Of a DNA stretch of 64,000 nucleotides, positions 54,984 through 62,612 are shown in pieces (position 1 is the first letter of the stretch; every line of letters begins with the position of its first letter). The DNA lies in NCBI RefSeq assembly GCF_000801335.2, contig NZ_JSEH01000010.1:1-64000 (forward strand). The letters are read 5' to 3'. Source of the DNA: Desulfovibrio sp. TomC. Lineage in GTDB: Bacteria > Desulfobacterota > Desulfovibrionia > Desulfovibrionales > Desulfovibrionaceae. The notes beneath the pieces were generated by a model. That model searched no databases. It saw only the letters and a program-made list of their open reading frames with translations, and was not told where the DNA came from. The position numbers and the translations under genes are program-made.

Positions 54984-55874
54984 ATGCTGCACCATTGCAT
55001 CACTGCGCAGGCTCGGGAATCGACCGGCGTCAGCCGCCGTTTCATCCTCCAGGCCGGCGTCACCGGCCTTTGCGCCTGCTTCTTTCCCTGGCCGGCGGTC
55101 GCCGCATCGAAGGCCGCCAAGGCGTCCGGACTGGCCGCCGCTCCCCCTGCCCCGAGCGCGCCGGTCGGTTTTTACATGGAAAACAAGGCCAAGTTCCTGG
55201 CCGATTTCAAGGGCATATGCGCCGGGGCCGAGAAATGGATGGCCGCGCGCGTCTCCGAACCCGTCGCCAAAGCCACGGCCGATGACGCGGTGCGCCGCTT
55301 CGAGTCCCTGCTCCCGGGCCTGCCCGATCTGGGCGGCCTGGCCAACCGCAACCAGCCCTTTATCACCATGGCCGGCTGGCTGACCGCACTCTATCAGGCC
55401 ATGCGCGAAAAAGGCCTGGCCGCCAAAGATGCCGGGCGACTTCTCTACGACCTCTACGCCGCCGACTGGGCTTCGATCCCGCCCCAAAAGGCCCACGCCA
55501 TGGGCGCGGCGCTCTTTTCCCCGGCCGCCCAGGCCAGTCTCAAGGAATGGGCCGAAACCAGCCAGCAGAAGCTGCTCCCCGGCGACTGGGTGGGCAAATT
55601 CATCCCCGGCGACGGCAAAGCCTTTGACCTCGGTTACGACTATACCGAGTGCGGCGCGGTCAAGTATTTCAAAGCCCAGGGCGTGGCCGAAGTGGCCCCG
55701 TATTATTGCCTAAACGACTTCCTGGCCTCGCGCGCCCAGGGCACGGGCCTCGCCCGCCAGCACACCATCGCCCAGGGCGATGCCCTGTGCGACTTCCGCT
55801 ACAAGCAGGGCCGGGCCGTAACCCAGGACTGGAACACCGAGACGCCGCGCTTCGAAGGCAAAAAACCGGCGTAG
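54984..55874 (+). CDS. Tat-exported ATC-hydrolase-like protein
   Basis: Protein of 296 residues. The N-terminus has a twin-arginine signal (SRRFILQAGVTGLCA, Arg18-Arg19, hydrophobic core, then AVAAS). The C-terminal region YTECGAVKYFKAQGVAEVAP, YYCLNDFLASRAQGTGLARQ and HTIAQGDALCDFRYKQGRA matches the pattern of the L-2-amino-thiazoline-4-carboxylate (ATC) hydrolase family (conserved Cys, C-x-D and CDFR). In Pseudomonas that enzyme opens ATC on the way to L-cysteine; extracytoplasmic location would be unusual. It follows lpd by about 140 bases but may have its own promoter. Confidence 0.75.
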   Translation: MLHHCITAQARESTGVSRRFILQAGVTGLCACFFPWPAVAASKAAKASGLAAAPPAPSAPVGFYMENKAKFLADFKGICAGAEKWMAARVSEPVAKATADDAVRRFESLLPGLPDLGGLANRNQPFITMAGWLTALYQAMREKGLAAKDAGRLLYDLYAADWASIPPQKAHAMGAALFSPAAQASLKEWAETSQQKLLPGDWVGKFIPGDGKAFDLGYDYTECGAVKYFKAQGVAEVAPYYCLNDFLASRAQGTGLARQHTIAQGDALCDFRYKQGRAVTQDWNTETPRFEGKKPA

Positions 55875-56312
55875 ACGTGAGGGAAAATTAGAAAAGAAAA
55901 GAGGAAGATGCCTCCGGCGGCCGGGGGGATGATCCCCCCGGACCCCTGCAAGGGGAAATAAGTTTAACTGGGCGGTTTGCCAGCGGAATCCGGTCGGCCG
56001 GGGACTGGGCCAGAGACGGGCCAGATACCGTTTGGATCTGCTGGAAAACACCATTGCTCCGACGGCCCCGAGAAGGCCAACCCTGCCGGTCCCTCCCGTA
56101 AGCAGCAAAGGGGCCGGGGCGGCACTTCCCACGCATCGGCCTTCCTCACTTCCAGGTACGCCCCCGTAAGCGCCCCATGACGCCTCGCGCCGACCATCAT
56201 TTCCGTACGGACAATTGGTAGCCGGACACCTGCCTCCGGGCGGACGGAGGTTCCTTTTGTCTCCGGGCGTTCCTTGATTGTTCGTAAAAATATAAAAGTA
56301 TTGCAGGATGCT
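55875..56312. other. 438-base intergenic region before maf
   Basis: Contains palindromic element copy C (first ~200 bases). The remainder has a small inverted repeat CCTCCG/CGGAGG near 56233-56250 and an AT-rich stretch (AAAAATATAAAAG, about 56286-56298) just before maf. I see no gene and no convincing promoter hexamers. Confidence 0.5.
55890..56075 (+). repeat. palindromic intergenic element, copy C
   Basis: Left end GCCTCCGGCGG at 55910 preceded by AAAAGAAAAGAGG, hairpin arms CCGGGGGGA/TCCCCCCGG, then GACCCCTGCAAGGGGA. The inner part shares AATCCGGTCGGC and the CGTTTG block with copy B. The right boundary near 56055 (TTGCTCC) is degenerate. Placed just after the ATC-hydrolase-like gene stop, in the same orientation as that gene. 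Confidence 0.65.
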
Positions 56313-56909
56313 ATGACCGTTACGCACACGAATCTCATTCTGGCCTCGGCCTCGCCCCGCCGCCGCGAACTGCTCGGGCTGGCCGGCATCGCCTTCGATA
56401 TTGTGGTCAGCCCCGTTGAGGAACCAGCCCCGGACACGGGCGAACACCCGGCCGCCTATGCCGCCCGCATGGCCAGGCGCAAGGCCGCGGCCGTGGCCAG
56501 GCAGCACCCCGAGGCCGTGGTCCTCGGCGCGGATTCGGTCGTGGCGGTTGGGGAAACGATTCTGGGCAAACCAAAAGATGCTGGCGACGCCCTGCGGATG
56601 TTGACGCTGCTGTCGGGCCGCACGCATCAGGTGGTGACCGGCTGCGCCCTCTTCGCCCCAGGCCGTGAGCCGGCAATCTTCACCGTCTCGACGGATGTAA
56701 CGATGCTGGAGATTTCCCAGGCGCGATTGGCTGCCTACGTCGCCACCGGCGAACCCATGGACAAGGCCGGCGCCTATGCCATCCAGGGCGGCGCGGCGGC
56801 GTTTGTCGCGACAATTTGCGGGTCCTATACCAACGTCGTCGGCTTGCCGTTGGCTGAGGCTGTAGAAATATTGAGAACTTACGGGGCTATCACTCCAGCA
56901 AATCACTAA
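56313..56909 (+). CDS. maf: Maf-family nucleotide pyrophosphatase
   Basis: Protein of 198 residues. Signatures LILASASPRRRELL, VVLGADSVVAVGETILGKPKDAGDA, LSGRTHQVVTGCAL and MDKAGAYAIQGGAAAF. Maf proteins hydrolyse non-canonical or specific nucleoside triphosphates (dTTP/UTP or modified bases) as house-cleaning enzymes. ATG 56313 with GCAGGA upstream; upstream in-frame ATT/ATG candidates lack family similarity. GC content falls sharply after its stop, at the border of the mrr region. Confidence 0.93.
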   Translation: MTVTHTNLILASASPRRRELLGLAGIAFDIVVSPVEEPAPDTGEHPAAYAARMARRKAAAVARQHPEAVVLGADSVVAVGETILGKPKDAGDALRMLTLLSGRTHQVVTGCALFAPGREPAIFTVSTDVTMLEISQARLAAYVATGEPMDKAGAYAIQGGAAAFVATICGSYTNVVGLPLAEAVEILRTYGAITPANH

Positions 56910-57072
56910 ATAATCCCCACAGCGTGGGATTTTCCAAAGCAATTTCCCACAGGGTTCCCACTTGTCGACCGGGGTTGAGGGAAAGCCAAGGCCCCTATTT
57001 TTTTGCCAAATTCAAATTGGCACGGTTATGCTTAAGTAGTATGGTCATGAAAACGCTGGCTCGGAGTAACCC

Positions 57073-57912
57073 GTGAATATTCCTCCGTACTCTGAAATGA
57101 TGCTACCTACTATCCAAGTTATTGACGAACTTGGTGGATCTGGGACAATCCAGGAAATTGCTGATGGAGTTATCCAACTTTTGAAGCTCCCAGAATCCGT
57201 AACATCCCAATTGCACAACCCTGACAAATCAAGTCAAACTGAAGTTGAATACCGCCTTGCTTGGTGCAGAACATATTTAAAAATATTTGGACTACTACAA
57301 AACTCTGAGCGTGGCATATGGTCTTTCACAGACAAGTATCAGCGAGGAATGAAACTTACTTCAGAAGAAATAATACAAAATGTGCGTAAAACAAATAAAA
57401 ATTCAAAGAAGAAAGTAACAAATGAAAGTCCAGAAGCGATTCCAGAGCCAATCGACTGGAGAGAAACAATTCATCAGAAAATTCTATCCCTAAAGCCCGA
57501 TGCCTTTGAGCGTCTTACGAAACGTTTATTGAGAGAAGCTGGATTCGTTCAAGTTGAAGTCACAGGTCAATCAGGAGATGGAGGCATAGACGGTAAGGGC
57601 ATAGTGAAAATACAGGATGTTCTGAGTTATCATGTTGTATTTCAATGCAAGCGCTATAAAGGATCAGTTGGTCCTGGAGCTATCCGCGATTTTCGGGGCG
57701 CGATGGTAGGACGTGCGGACAAAGGACTTTTCATTACCACCGGAACCTTTACTCGTGAAGCGACCAAAGAGGCTACCCGTGACGGAGCCTCACCGATTGA
57801 CCTAATCGACGGTGATGACCTTGTTGATCTACTCAAGAAACTCCGACTTGGTGTGAGTGTTCGGATGGTTGAAGAAGTTGAAGTCGATGGCCCGTGGTTT
57901 GAGAAAATATAG
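57073..57912 (+). CDS. mrr: Mrr-family restriction endonuclease
   Basis: Protein of 279 residues. The N-terminal winged-helix Mrr_N domain (about 1-100) is followed by a linker (NVRKTNKNSKKKVTNESPEA). The C-terminal Mrr_cat PD-(D/E)xK domain has FERLTKRLLREAGF (Glu146), GDGGIDGKG (Asp173) and VVFQCKRYK (Gln191-x-Lys193). Mrr is a type IV enzyme that cleaves modified DNA. GTG start at 57073 with GGAG ahead. The gene is markedly AT-rich compared with all neighbours and uses different codons, a sign of recent acquisition. It is a solitary gene with no methylase beside it. Confidence 0.92.
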   Translation: MNIPPYSEMMLPTIQVIDELGGSGTIQEIADGVIQLLKLPESVTSQLHNPDKSSQTEVEYRLAWCRTYLKIFGLLQNSERGIWSFTDKYQRGMKLTSEEIIQNVRKTNKNSKKKVTNESPEAIPEPIDWRETIHQKILSLKPDAFERLTKRLLREAGFVQVEVTGQSGDGGIDGKGIVKIQDVLSYHVVFQCKRYKGSVGPGAIRDFRGAMVGRADKGLFITTGTFTREATKEATRDGASPIDLIDGDDLVDLLKKLRLGVSVRMVEEVEVDGPWFEKI

Positions 57913-58018
57913 TGAGCTGCAGTTGGACTGACTGGTATCAAAGAATTCGAGTTTTCCGATTATCTATCGTCCGCAACTCCCACACAAATTCCCACGAGCT
58001 TCCACCACGTATCAGGCA

Positions 58019-58065
58019 ATGGAAGGCCAGCTATTCTGGCTTGAATGAATAGGCTGGCCTTCCAT
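58019..58065. terminator. hairpin between convergent mrr and the FMN-binding gene
   Basis: ATGGAAGGCCAGC (58019-58031) pairs perfectly with GCTGGCCTTCCAT (58053-58065). It has only a short T run (ATTTCAT) on the plus side. Placed between two convergent genes, it may stop transcription from both directions. Confidence 0.5.
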
Positions 58066-58114
58066 TTCATGCCATGACTGCACGCTTGTCCGCCGCAACT
58101 TCCCCAGCACCACG

Positions 58115-58486
58115 CTAGAGCGTCTGTTTGAGCGACGTCACCGTAACCTCAAGAACCCGGGTCAAAAATGGAAACTTTTCTTTCATCATATCAAATTCCG
58201 GCCCCTGCTTGAGGAATCGAGCAACGCCTTCGAGCAAGAACCCCGTGCCAGGCCCCATGCACCCCTCGATTTCCTTGCTGCCGAGCGTCAACAGCACCTT
58301 GTCGTTTTGCAGTACCTTCCCCTCGGTTTTCCGCATTTTCCAGGCGGGAATGAGAAGCGTCTTCTCATCCGGGGTCACCAGATAGGAATTCCAGGTATTG
58401 ACCACATGGGCCTCGCCATCCGCGCAGGTCACGATGGACACCACCCCTTCCTTGGCGATCACTTTCTTGAACGTATCCGTGAACAT
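58115..58486 (-). CDS. FMN-binding protein (Desulfovibrio type)
   Basis: Protein of 123 residues that matches the small Desulfovibrio vulgaris Miyazaki FMN-binding protein along its length: KEGVVSIVT, AHVVNTWNSYLVTPD, LIPAWKMRKTEGKV, LLTLGSKEIEG, GPGTGFLLEGVARFL and C-terminal LKQTL. It has the PNPOx-like beta-barrel fold and binds FMN non-covalently; the physiological partner is not known. ATG 58486 has GAGGAG upstream. Divergent from the Rrf2-type gene, with which it shares a 130-base regulatory region. Confidence 0.92.
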   Translation of the reverse strand: MFTDTFKKVIAKEGVVSIVTCADGEAHVVNTWNSYLVTPDEKTLLIPAWKMRKTEGKVLQNDKVLLTLGSKEIEGCMGPGTGFLLEGVARFLKQGPEFDMMKEKFPFLTRVLEVTVTSLKQTL

Positions 58487-58502
58487 GGGAGGACTCCTCT
58501 GG

Positions 58503-58531
58503 TTGATCAAATCAAAGATACAACTTATCCT
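58503..58531 (+). promoter_or_regulatory. candidate promoter in the divergent FMN-bp/Rrf2 region
   Basis: TTGATC (58503-58508), 17-bp spacer, TATCCT (58526-58531), reading into the Rrf2-type gene. The surrounding AT-rich stretch (58500-58545) would also hold the FMN-bp promoter and an autoregulatory Rrf2 operator, though I cannot define a clear dyad. Confidence 0.35.
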
Positions 58532-58619
58532 GGATTCATCTAGTCCACGTTTTGACGGCCGTCAAGACAGGACCGCCCTTTTGCGGTAAGAATATTGTCA
58601 GCGGATCGGGAGGTTCAGG

Positions 58620-59108
58620 GTGCAATTCAGTATTGGAGTGGAATACGCATTTCACTCGCTTTTCTACATGGTTGACATGCCCGAGGGAAAGACGGTGGGG
58701 ATCAGGCGCATCGCGCAATTGCATGGAATTACCGAAACGTATCTCTCAAAAATCTTTGCCAAGCTCGGCCGGGCGCACATCGTCAAATCCATCCCTGGCG
58801 TCAAAGGCGGTTATGCCTTGGCCAGAGACGCCGCCGACATCTCGTTTTGGGATATCATCGAAGCCGTCGAGGGGCCGGACTATCTTTTCCAGTGCGCCGA
58901 GATCCGCAAGAAAAACATCTTTGTGGACGATCCGTCGGTCTTTTCGGAAAAGTGCCCGTGTCTGATCAAGGTGGTCATCCAGGAGGCCGAGGACGCTTTC
59001 CGCGACAGTCTGCGGCGCAAATCCCTGCGATGGTTGTTTGACCGCGTGCGCGGCAGCTTTCCCGAGGCCAAAAAGCAGGCTATGGCGGACTGGATCGACG
59101 GCGCTTAG
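58620..59108 (+). CDS. Rrf2-family transcriptional regulator
   Basis: Protein of 162 residues. The N-terminal winged helix (VEYAFHSLFYMVDMPEGKTVGIRRIAQLHGITETYLSKIFAKL, then VKSIPGVKGGYALAR) is the Rrf2 signature. Cysteines at 92, 112 and 114 (FQCAEI, KCPC) lie in the region where Rrf2 proteins such as IscR hold an Fe-S cluster, though the spacing differs. It probably senses redox, iron or nitric oxide and may control the divergent FMN-binding protein. GTG 58620 preceded by GGGAGG. No iscS/iscU linked. Confidence 0.9.
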   Translation: MQFSIGVEYAFHSLFYMVDMPEGKTVGIRRIAQLHGITETYLSKIFAKLGRAHIVKSIPGVKGGYALARDAADISFWDIIEAVEGPDYLFQCAEIRKKNIFVDDPSVFSEKCPCLIKVVIQEAEDAFRDSLRRKSLRWLFDRVRGSFPEAKKQAMADWIDGA

Positions 59109-59322
59109 AAGGGATGGGGCAGCGTCCGCCGTCGCGGTTGGCGGACCCCATGAAGCCTGGCAGTGGGGAACGAGCGATCTGGCGACATGGACTGGGTTCG
59201 CCGTCGCGGCTGGCGGCAACAAGACGTATACGGACGCCGGACAGGCGCGCCGGGCCGCCCCCGTTGCAAGAGAGCCCAAACACACGTGCGGTCCGACAGC
59301 TCCCTGACCAATTTTCAGCCTG

Positions 59323-60216
59323 TCATGCGCCTTCGACTAAGCCGCGCAAATCGATTTGAGCAACCCCATCGACAAGCGTTATCTGCATGGTTTGCAACAG
59401 GTGCCGTTGACTGGCATACAGGCTCTTGCATTGCGCGTTGACCCGGAATTGCAGCCGATTCTCGGCGTCCAGGCGGTGCAGATACTTTCGCTGCACCGAG
59501 AGTGGGCGCAACTTTTTTTCAAACATGAATTTATTTAACAAGTACAGCTTCTGACCAGTCTTTTCCTTGGCAATGCTCTTGTTTTTGATCGACTCATGCT
59601 GCGCATCGTTGCCGACAGAGAATCCTCTGTGGGCCAGGACATTTTCCTTGTCAATATATCCGGTGATATATCCATCCATGTTGGCGCGAACGCCATATTC
59701 AAGATCTTCATAGCCATATAGTCCGTATTCTTCGTTCCAAAAGCCAAGACGTTGATGGACATGATGCGGAATCAGCGCACATCCGCCCCCGCAGGACTCA
59801 AAGACCTGAAGCGTATGCCCGCTGTCCAGAACACGCCGCTCGGTTTTGTGCCAGTCACAAAATTTGTAACCGACCATGCCGATCGTTGGATTGGATGCCG
59901 CAACGTCGACCAGGTACTCCATCCAATGCCCGTCAACAACCTCGATATCATTGTCCAATTTTATATACGCATCGTCTTTGGAAATAAGCCAGCCAAGATT
60001 GGCCGCAACCGCAATACCCATATTTCGACCGATGCAAATAAGGTTATGAATATATTTTTTCTGCTCATACTGCTGTAACAGTTCGACAGTTCCATCCTGA
60101 CTCCCGTTATCGACGACCGTCAGCGTGAATCTGCCTCGCGTTTTCTCCAGAATTGAATCAATACAAATCTGTGTCAATTCCTTCCGATTGTACGTAACGA
60201 CTACGACATTTGGCAT
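59323..60216 (-). CDS. family 2 glycosyltransferase
   Basis: Protein of 297 residues. GT-A fold: VVVVTYNRKELTQICIDSILEKT, VVDNGSQDGTVELL, GRNMGIAVAANLGWLIS, and the metal-binding KLDNDIEV (Asp88-x-Asp90); the C-terminal half has GGCALIPHHVHQRLGFWNEEY and EDLEYGVRAN. Likely builds a polysaccharide, LPS or glycoprotein sugar. Clearly lower GC than the surrounding genes; single gene, not part of a visible polysaccharide cluster. A possible 56-codon frame overlaps its 5' end. Confidence 0.9.
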   Translation of the reverse strand: MPNVVVVTYNRKELTQICIDSILEKTRGRFTLTVVDNGSQDGTVELLQQYEQKKYIHNLICIGRNMGIAVAANLGWLISKDDAYIKLDNDIEVVDGHWMEYLVDVAASNPTIGMVGYKFCDWHKTERRVLDSGHTLQVFESCGGGCALIPHHVHQRLGFWNEEYGLYGYEDLEYGVRANMDGYITGYIDKENVLAHRGFSVGNDAQHESIKNKSIAKEKTGQKLYLLNKFMFEKKLRPLSVQRKYLHRLDAENRLQFRVNAQCKSLYASQRHLLQTMQITLVDGVAQIDLRGLVEGA

Positions 60217-60426
60217 ATACTGTCCTGCAGATCATTCTGGCCCGGGCCTAACGGTTTGCTGTACAGGCAATCGCCTCTACCATACAGCACGGCCTGCGCC
60301 TGGGCAACAACAGCCGCCCAACCAACCGAGATTTCTGGACTCCCTGCCTGTGCAGGCTCAATGTTCTTCATCCGCCGCGCCACCGCCAGGGCGGACTTGC
60401 CGCCGTGCCCGTGCAGTCCCGGTGCA

Positions 60427-61269
60427 TCAGGCAGCCTGCGCAGCACCCCGCCCCGCTGCCCCGCGCAGGGTCACCGCCGCCACCACCACCGCTCCGCCGA
60501 CAACGGCCCAGGTTCCAGGCAGTTCGCCGTAGCCAATGGCCACCAGCAGCGGGTTGCAAATCGGCTCCAGGGTCATGAGCAGCATGGCGGACAAGGCCGG
60601 CAGCCGCTTGATGCACCAGACATAAAGCGCCAGCGACAGCCCCTGTTGCACGATGCCCAGATAGCCCAGGCCGGCCAGGGCAAGGACACTGTCCGGCAGC
60701 TCGCCGGCCAGAAACGGCACGGCCGCCAGCACCGTCAGCAGATGTCCGGCGATGACGGCCGAGACCGGCGAGTCCTCGCGCCCGGCCCGCATGCACAGCG
60801 TAAAGGCGGCGTAGCAAAGGCCGCTGCCAACGGCCAGGATATTGCCCCAAAATCCGCTGGCCGAGAGCTTGTCCACGAAAAAAAGCCCCATGCCGCCAAG
60901 GGTGGCGGCTATAAACAGCCAATCCGCCTGCCGCGTCTTCTCGCCAAGGCAATACGGCGCAAGCAGGGCCACGTAGACCGGGGCGGTATAGGCCAGCAAA
61001 ATGGCGTTGGCGGCCGTGGTCAATTTGGTCGCCGCCACGTTGGTGAGTAAAAGGCCGGCATAGGCGGCGGCCGCGCCCAGGCGGGCCGGGGTCGGGCGAA
61101 AATCCAGGCGCGCCCGGAAAAGCAGGAGCAAAGTCGCGGCCGAAAGCAGGCTGCGCCAGCCGGCCACGGCCATGGGCGACAGCGGCACGAGCTTGATGGC
61201 CAGCCCGCCGGTGCTCCACAGCAGGGCCGTCGCCGCCATGCCCCAGGCGGCCCGGGCGTTCTCACGCAT
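60427..61269 (-). CDS. EamA-family drug/metabolite exporter
   Basis: Protein of 280 residues, about ten hydrophobic segments (for example MAATALLWSTGGLAIKLV, AVAGWRSLLSAATLLLLF, AYAGLLLTNVAATKLTTAAN). EamA repeats: WGMAATALLWSTGG in the first half and WGNILAVGSGLCYAAF in the second. DMT superfamily members export metabolites or drugs; the substrate is unknown. I chose ATG 61269 (GGAGACACGCC upstream); the frame upstream overlaps the CYTH gene on the other strand and is not coding. Confidence 0.88.
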   Translation of the reverse strand: MRENARAAWGMAATALLWSTGGLAIKLVPLSPMAVAGWRSLLSAATLLLLFRARLDFRPTPARLGAAAAYAGLLLTNVAATKLTTAANAILLAYTAPVYVALLAPYCLGEKTRQADWLFIAATLGGMGLFFVDKLSASGFWGNILAVGSGLCYAAFTLCMRAGREDSPVSAVIAGHLLTVLAAVPFLAGELPDSVLALAGLGYLGIVQQGLSLALYVWCIKRLPALSAMLLMTLEPICNPLLVAIGYGELPGTWAVVGGAVVVAAVTLRGAAGRGAAQAA

Positions 61270-61374
61270 GGCGTGTCTCCGGGGGATCGTCTTGCGGTCG
61301 CCGTCAAAGCGGCGTAACAGCCCGGGACAATGAACCAATTGCTCGCGGGAGGCAATCCCGTGAAGGCGTGAGCG

Positions 61375-61920
61375 ATGTTTGAAGCCGAGATCAAGTACGT
61401 GGCCGGCCCGGGGTTCACGCCCCCGGGGGCGCGCCTCCCGGAGGCCGTCTACCGCGACGTCTATTACGATGCACCGGACGGGGCGCTGGCCGCCTCTGGG
61501 CGCGAGCTGCGGCTGCGGCGGATGGGTGAGACGGCGCTCCTCACAGCCAAAGCCCCGCCCTTTGACGCCGCCACCGCCTCCAAAGAGGAATTCGAGGCGG
61601 CCGTGGCCGATCCCAAGGCGACCGCCGCCCTGCTCGCCGCCCTGGGCTATGTCGAGCGCATCTCCCTGACCAAGCACTGCCGCCGCTTTCAGGACGCCGT
61701 CGCCGGCTTGGCGCTGGATATCACCGTGGTCACTGTGGACTTCGACCCACGCACCTTTGTGGAAATCGAGCATCTGGCCTCAACGGAAACCGAAGCCAAG
61801 GCCGCCCTGTCGGCCATCCGCGCCTATGCGGCCGGCCTGGGTCTTACCCGGGAATGCCGCGACGCCTATACCGATCTGGCCCTGGCCGCCTTGGCCGCGT
61901 CCGCCCCGGACAAGCCCTGA
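61375..61920 (+). CDS. CYTH-domain protein
   Basis: Protein of 181 residues with the CYTH signature ExExK (EAEIK, residues 3-7), VYRDVYYDAPDGAL, GRELRLRRMGETALLTAK and VEIEHLA. The family includes class IV adenylate cyclases, thiamine triphosphatases and inorganic triphosphatases; all act on triphosphates inside a tunnel fold with metal. Length fits the cyclase/triphosphatase type. Divergent from the EamA gene. Ribosome binding site weak (GAAGG, 10 bases ahead). Confidence 0.85.
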   Translation: MFEAEIKYVAGPGFTPPGARLPEAVYRDVYYDAPDGALAASGRELRLRRMGETALLTAKAPPFDAATASKEEFEAAVADPKATAALLAALGYVERISLTKHCRRFQDAVAGLALDITVVTVDFDPRTFVEIEHLASTETEAKAALSAIRAYAAGLGLTRECRDAYTDLALAALAASAPDKP

Positions 61921-62096
61921 GCCGCAAGGACACGGCTGTTTGCGACAATTTCGTCGCCCTTTTCCGCCAATTTTGCAGCACTCTCCTCGTCGTTTCCCGA
62001 CCGGGTTCTGGCTTCGCGGCCAATCGCGCCCATTTGTGCAAACGAAATCAGTGACCTGTCCTTTGTGTCACAAATTCTCCACATTGACGGTGTACT

Positions 62097-62112
62097 TTGC
62101 ACGAGTCTTGCT
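62097..62112 (+). promoter_or_regulatory. sigma-54-like promoter upstream of the 105-residue protein
   Basis: TTGCACG-AGTC-TTGCT (62097-62112) against TGGCACG-N4-TTGCW: correct spacing, invariant GC present, one of the two invariant G residues of the -24 box is T. It reads into the gene at 62174. An enhancer-binding-protein gene follows that gene. Confidence 0.5.
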
Positions 62113-62173
62113 TATACTAGCAGCTAGCGTCCCCCGCCCTACCGGCGAGGGTAATCACATCGAGGAGGTCGCC

Positions 62174-62491
62174 ATGGAATCGGCTCTGACGCTGCGTACA
62201 ACTGTTCCGCCGGAACTCAGTGACGAAGGCCTCGTTCTCCACCATGTGTCTGTCTTCGAAGTGGAATTCGGCTCCGGGGCCATAGACACCATGCGCCGGG
62301 CCATGCGTGAAGTGGCCACCCAGACGGGCGTCAGTTTCGACGACGTCATGCTCGGGCTGTCCGGGCATATGTACTGGGTGGAAAACACGGGAAAACTCGT
62401 GTGCGTGATCCCCCTGCCCGAAAACGACCTCTATCTGGAAGTCCCTGAGGATTTCTGGCGCATCCGCGAACGTTCGCGGGCCACCCACTAG
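62174..62491 (+). CDS. hypothetical protein behind a sigma-54-like promoter
   Basis: Protein of 105 residues starting at ATG 62174 with GAGGAGG 6 bases upstream. No family is recognised. It is acidic and soluble, with segments LVLHHVSVFEVEFGSGAIDT, MRRAMREVATQTGVSFDDVM and LVCVIPLPENDLYLEVPEDFW; the latter resembles beta strands. The sigma-54-like promoter and the following GAF-AAA+ activator gene make it a candidate member of that activator's regulon, which is inference. Confidence 0.65.
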   Translation: MESALTLRTTVPPELSDEGLVLHHVSVFEVEFGSGAIDTMRRAMREVATQTGVSFDDVMLGLSGHMYWVENTGKLVCVIPLPENDLYLEVPEDFWRIRERSRATH

Positions 62492-62612
62492 CATCCCTGC
62501 TCCCTTGCCGGTTGGCGGTCCGTTCCAGACGGGATGGACCGCTGCCCGGTTCCAAGCCTTGCCCCGCGCCCGCTTTTCCGGCATGCTCCGGCAAAATTTC
62601 CGGGATTATGCC

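Noticed and set aside
60201-60371. 56-codon frame overlapping the glycosyltransferase start on the minus strand
   Set aside because: No recognisable family, no clear ribosome binding site. Could be real and coupled to the glycosyltransferase, but unsupported.
62084-62118. Sigma-70 promoter TTGACG ... TATACT
   Set aside because: Spacing is 23 bases, too long. The -24/-12 reading of the overlapping sequence fits better.
62515-62542. GCGGTCC/GGACCGC inverted repeat as terminator before the GAF activator
   Set aside because: No T run follows and the stem is short with a long loop.
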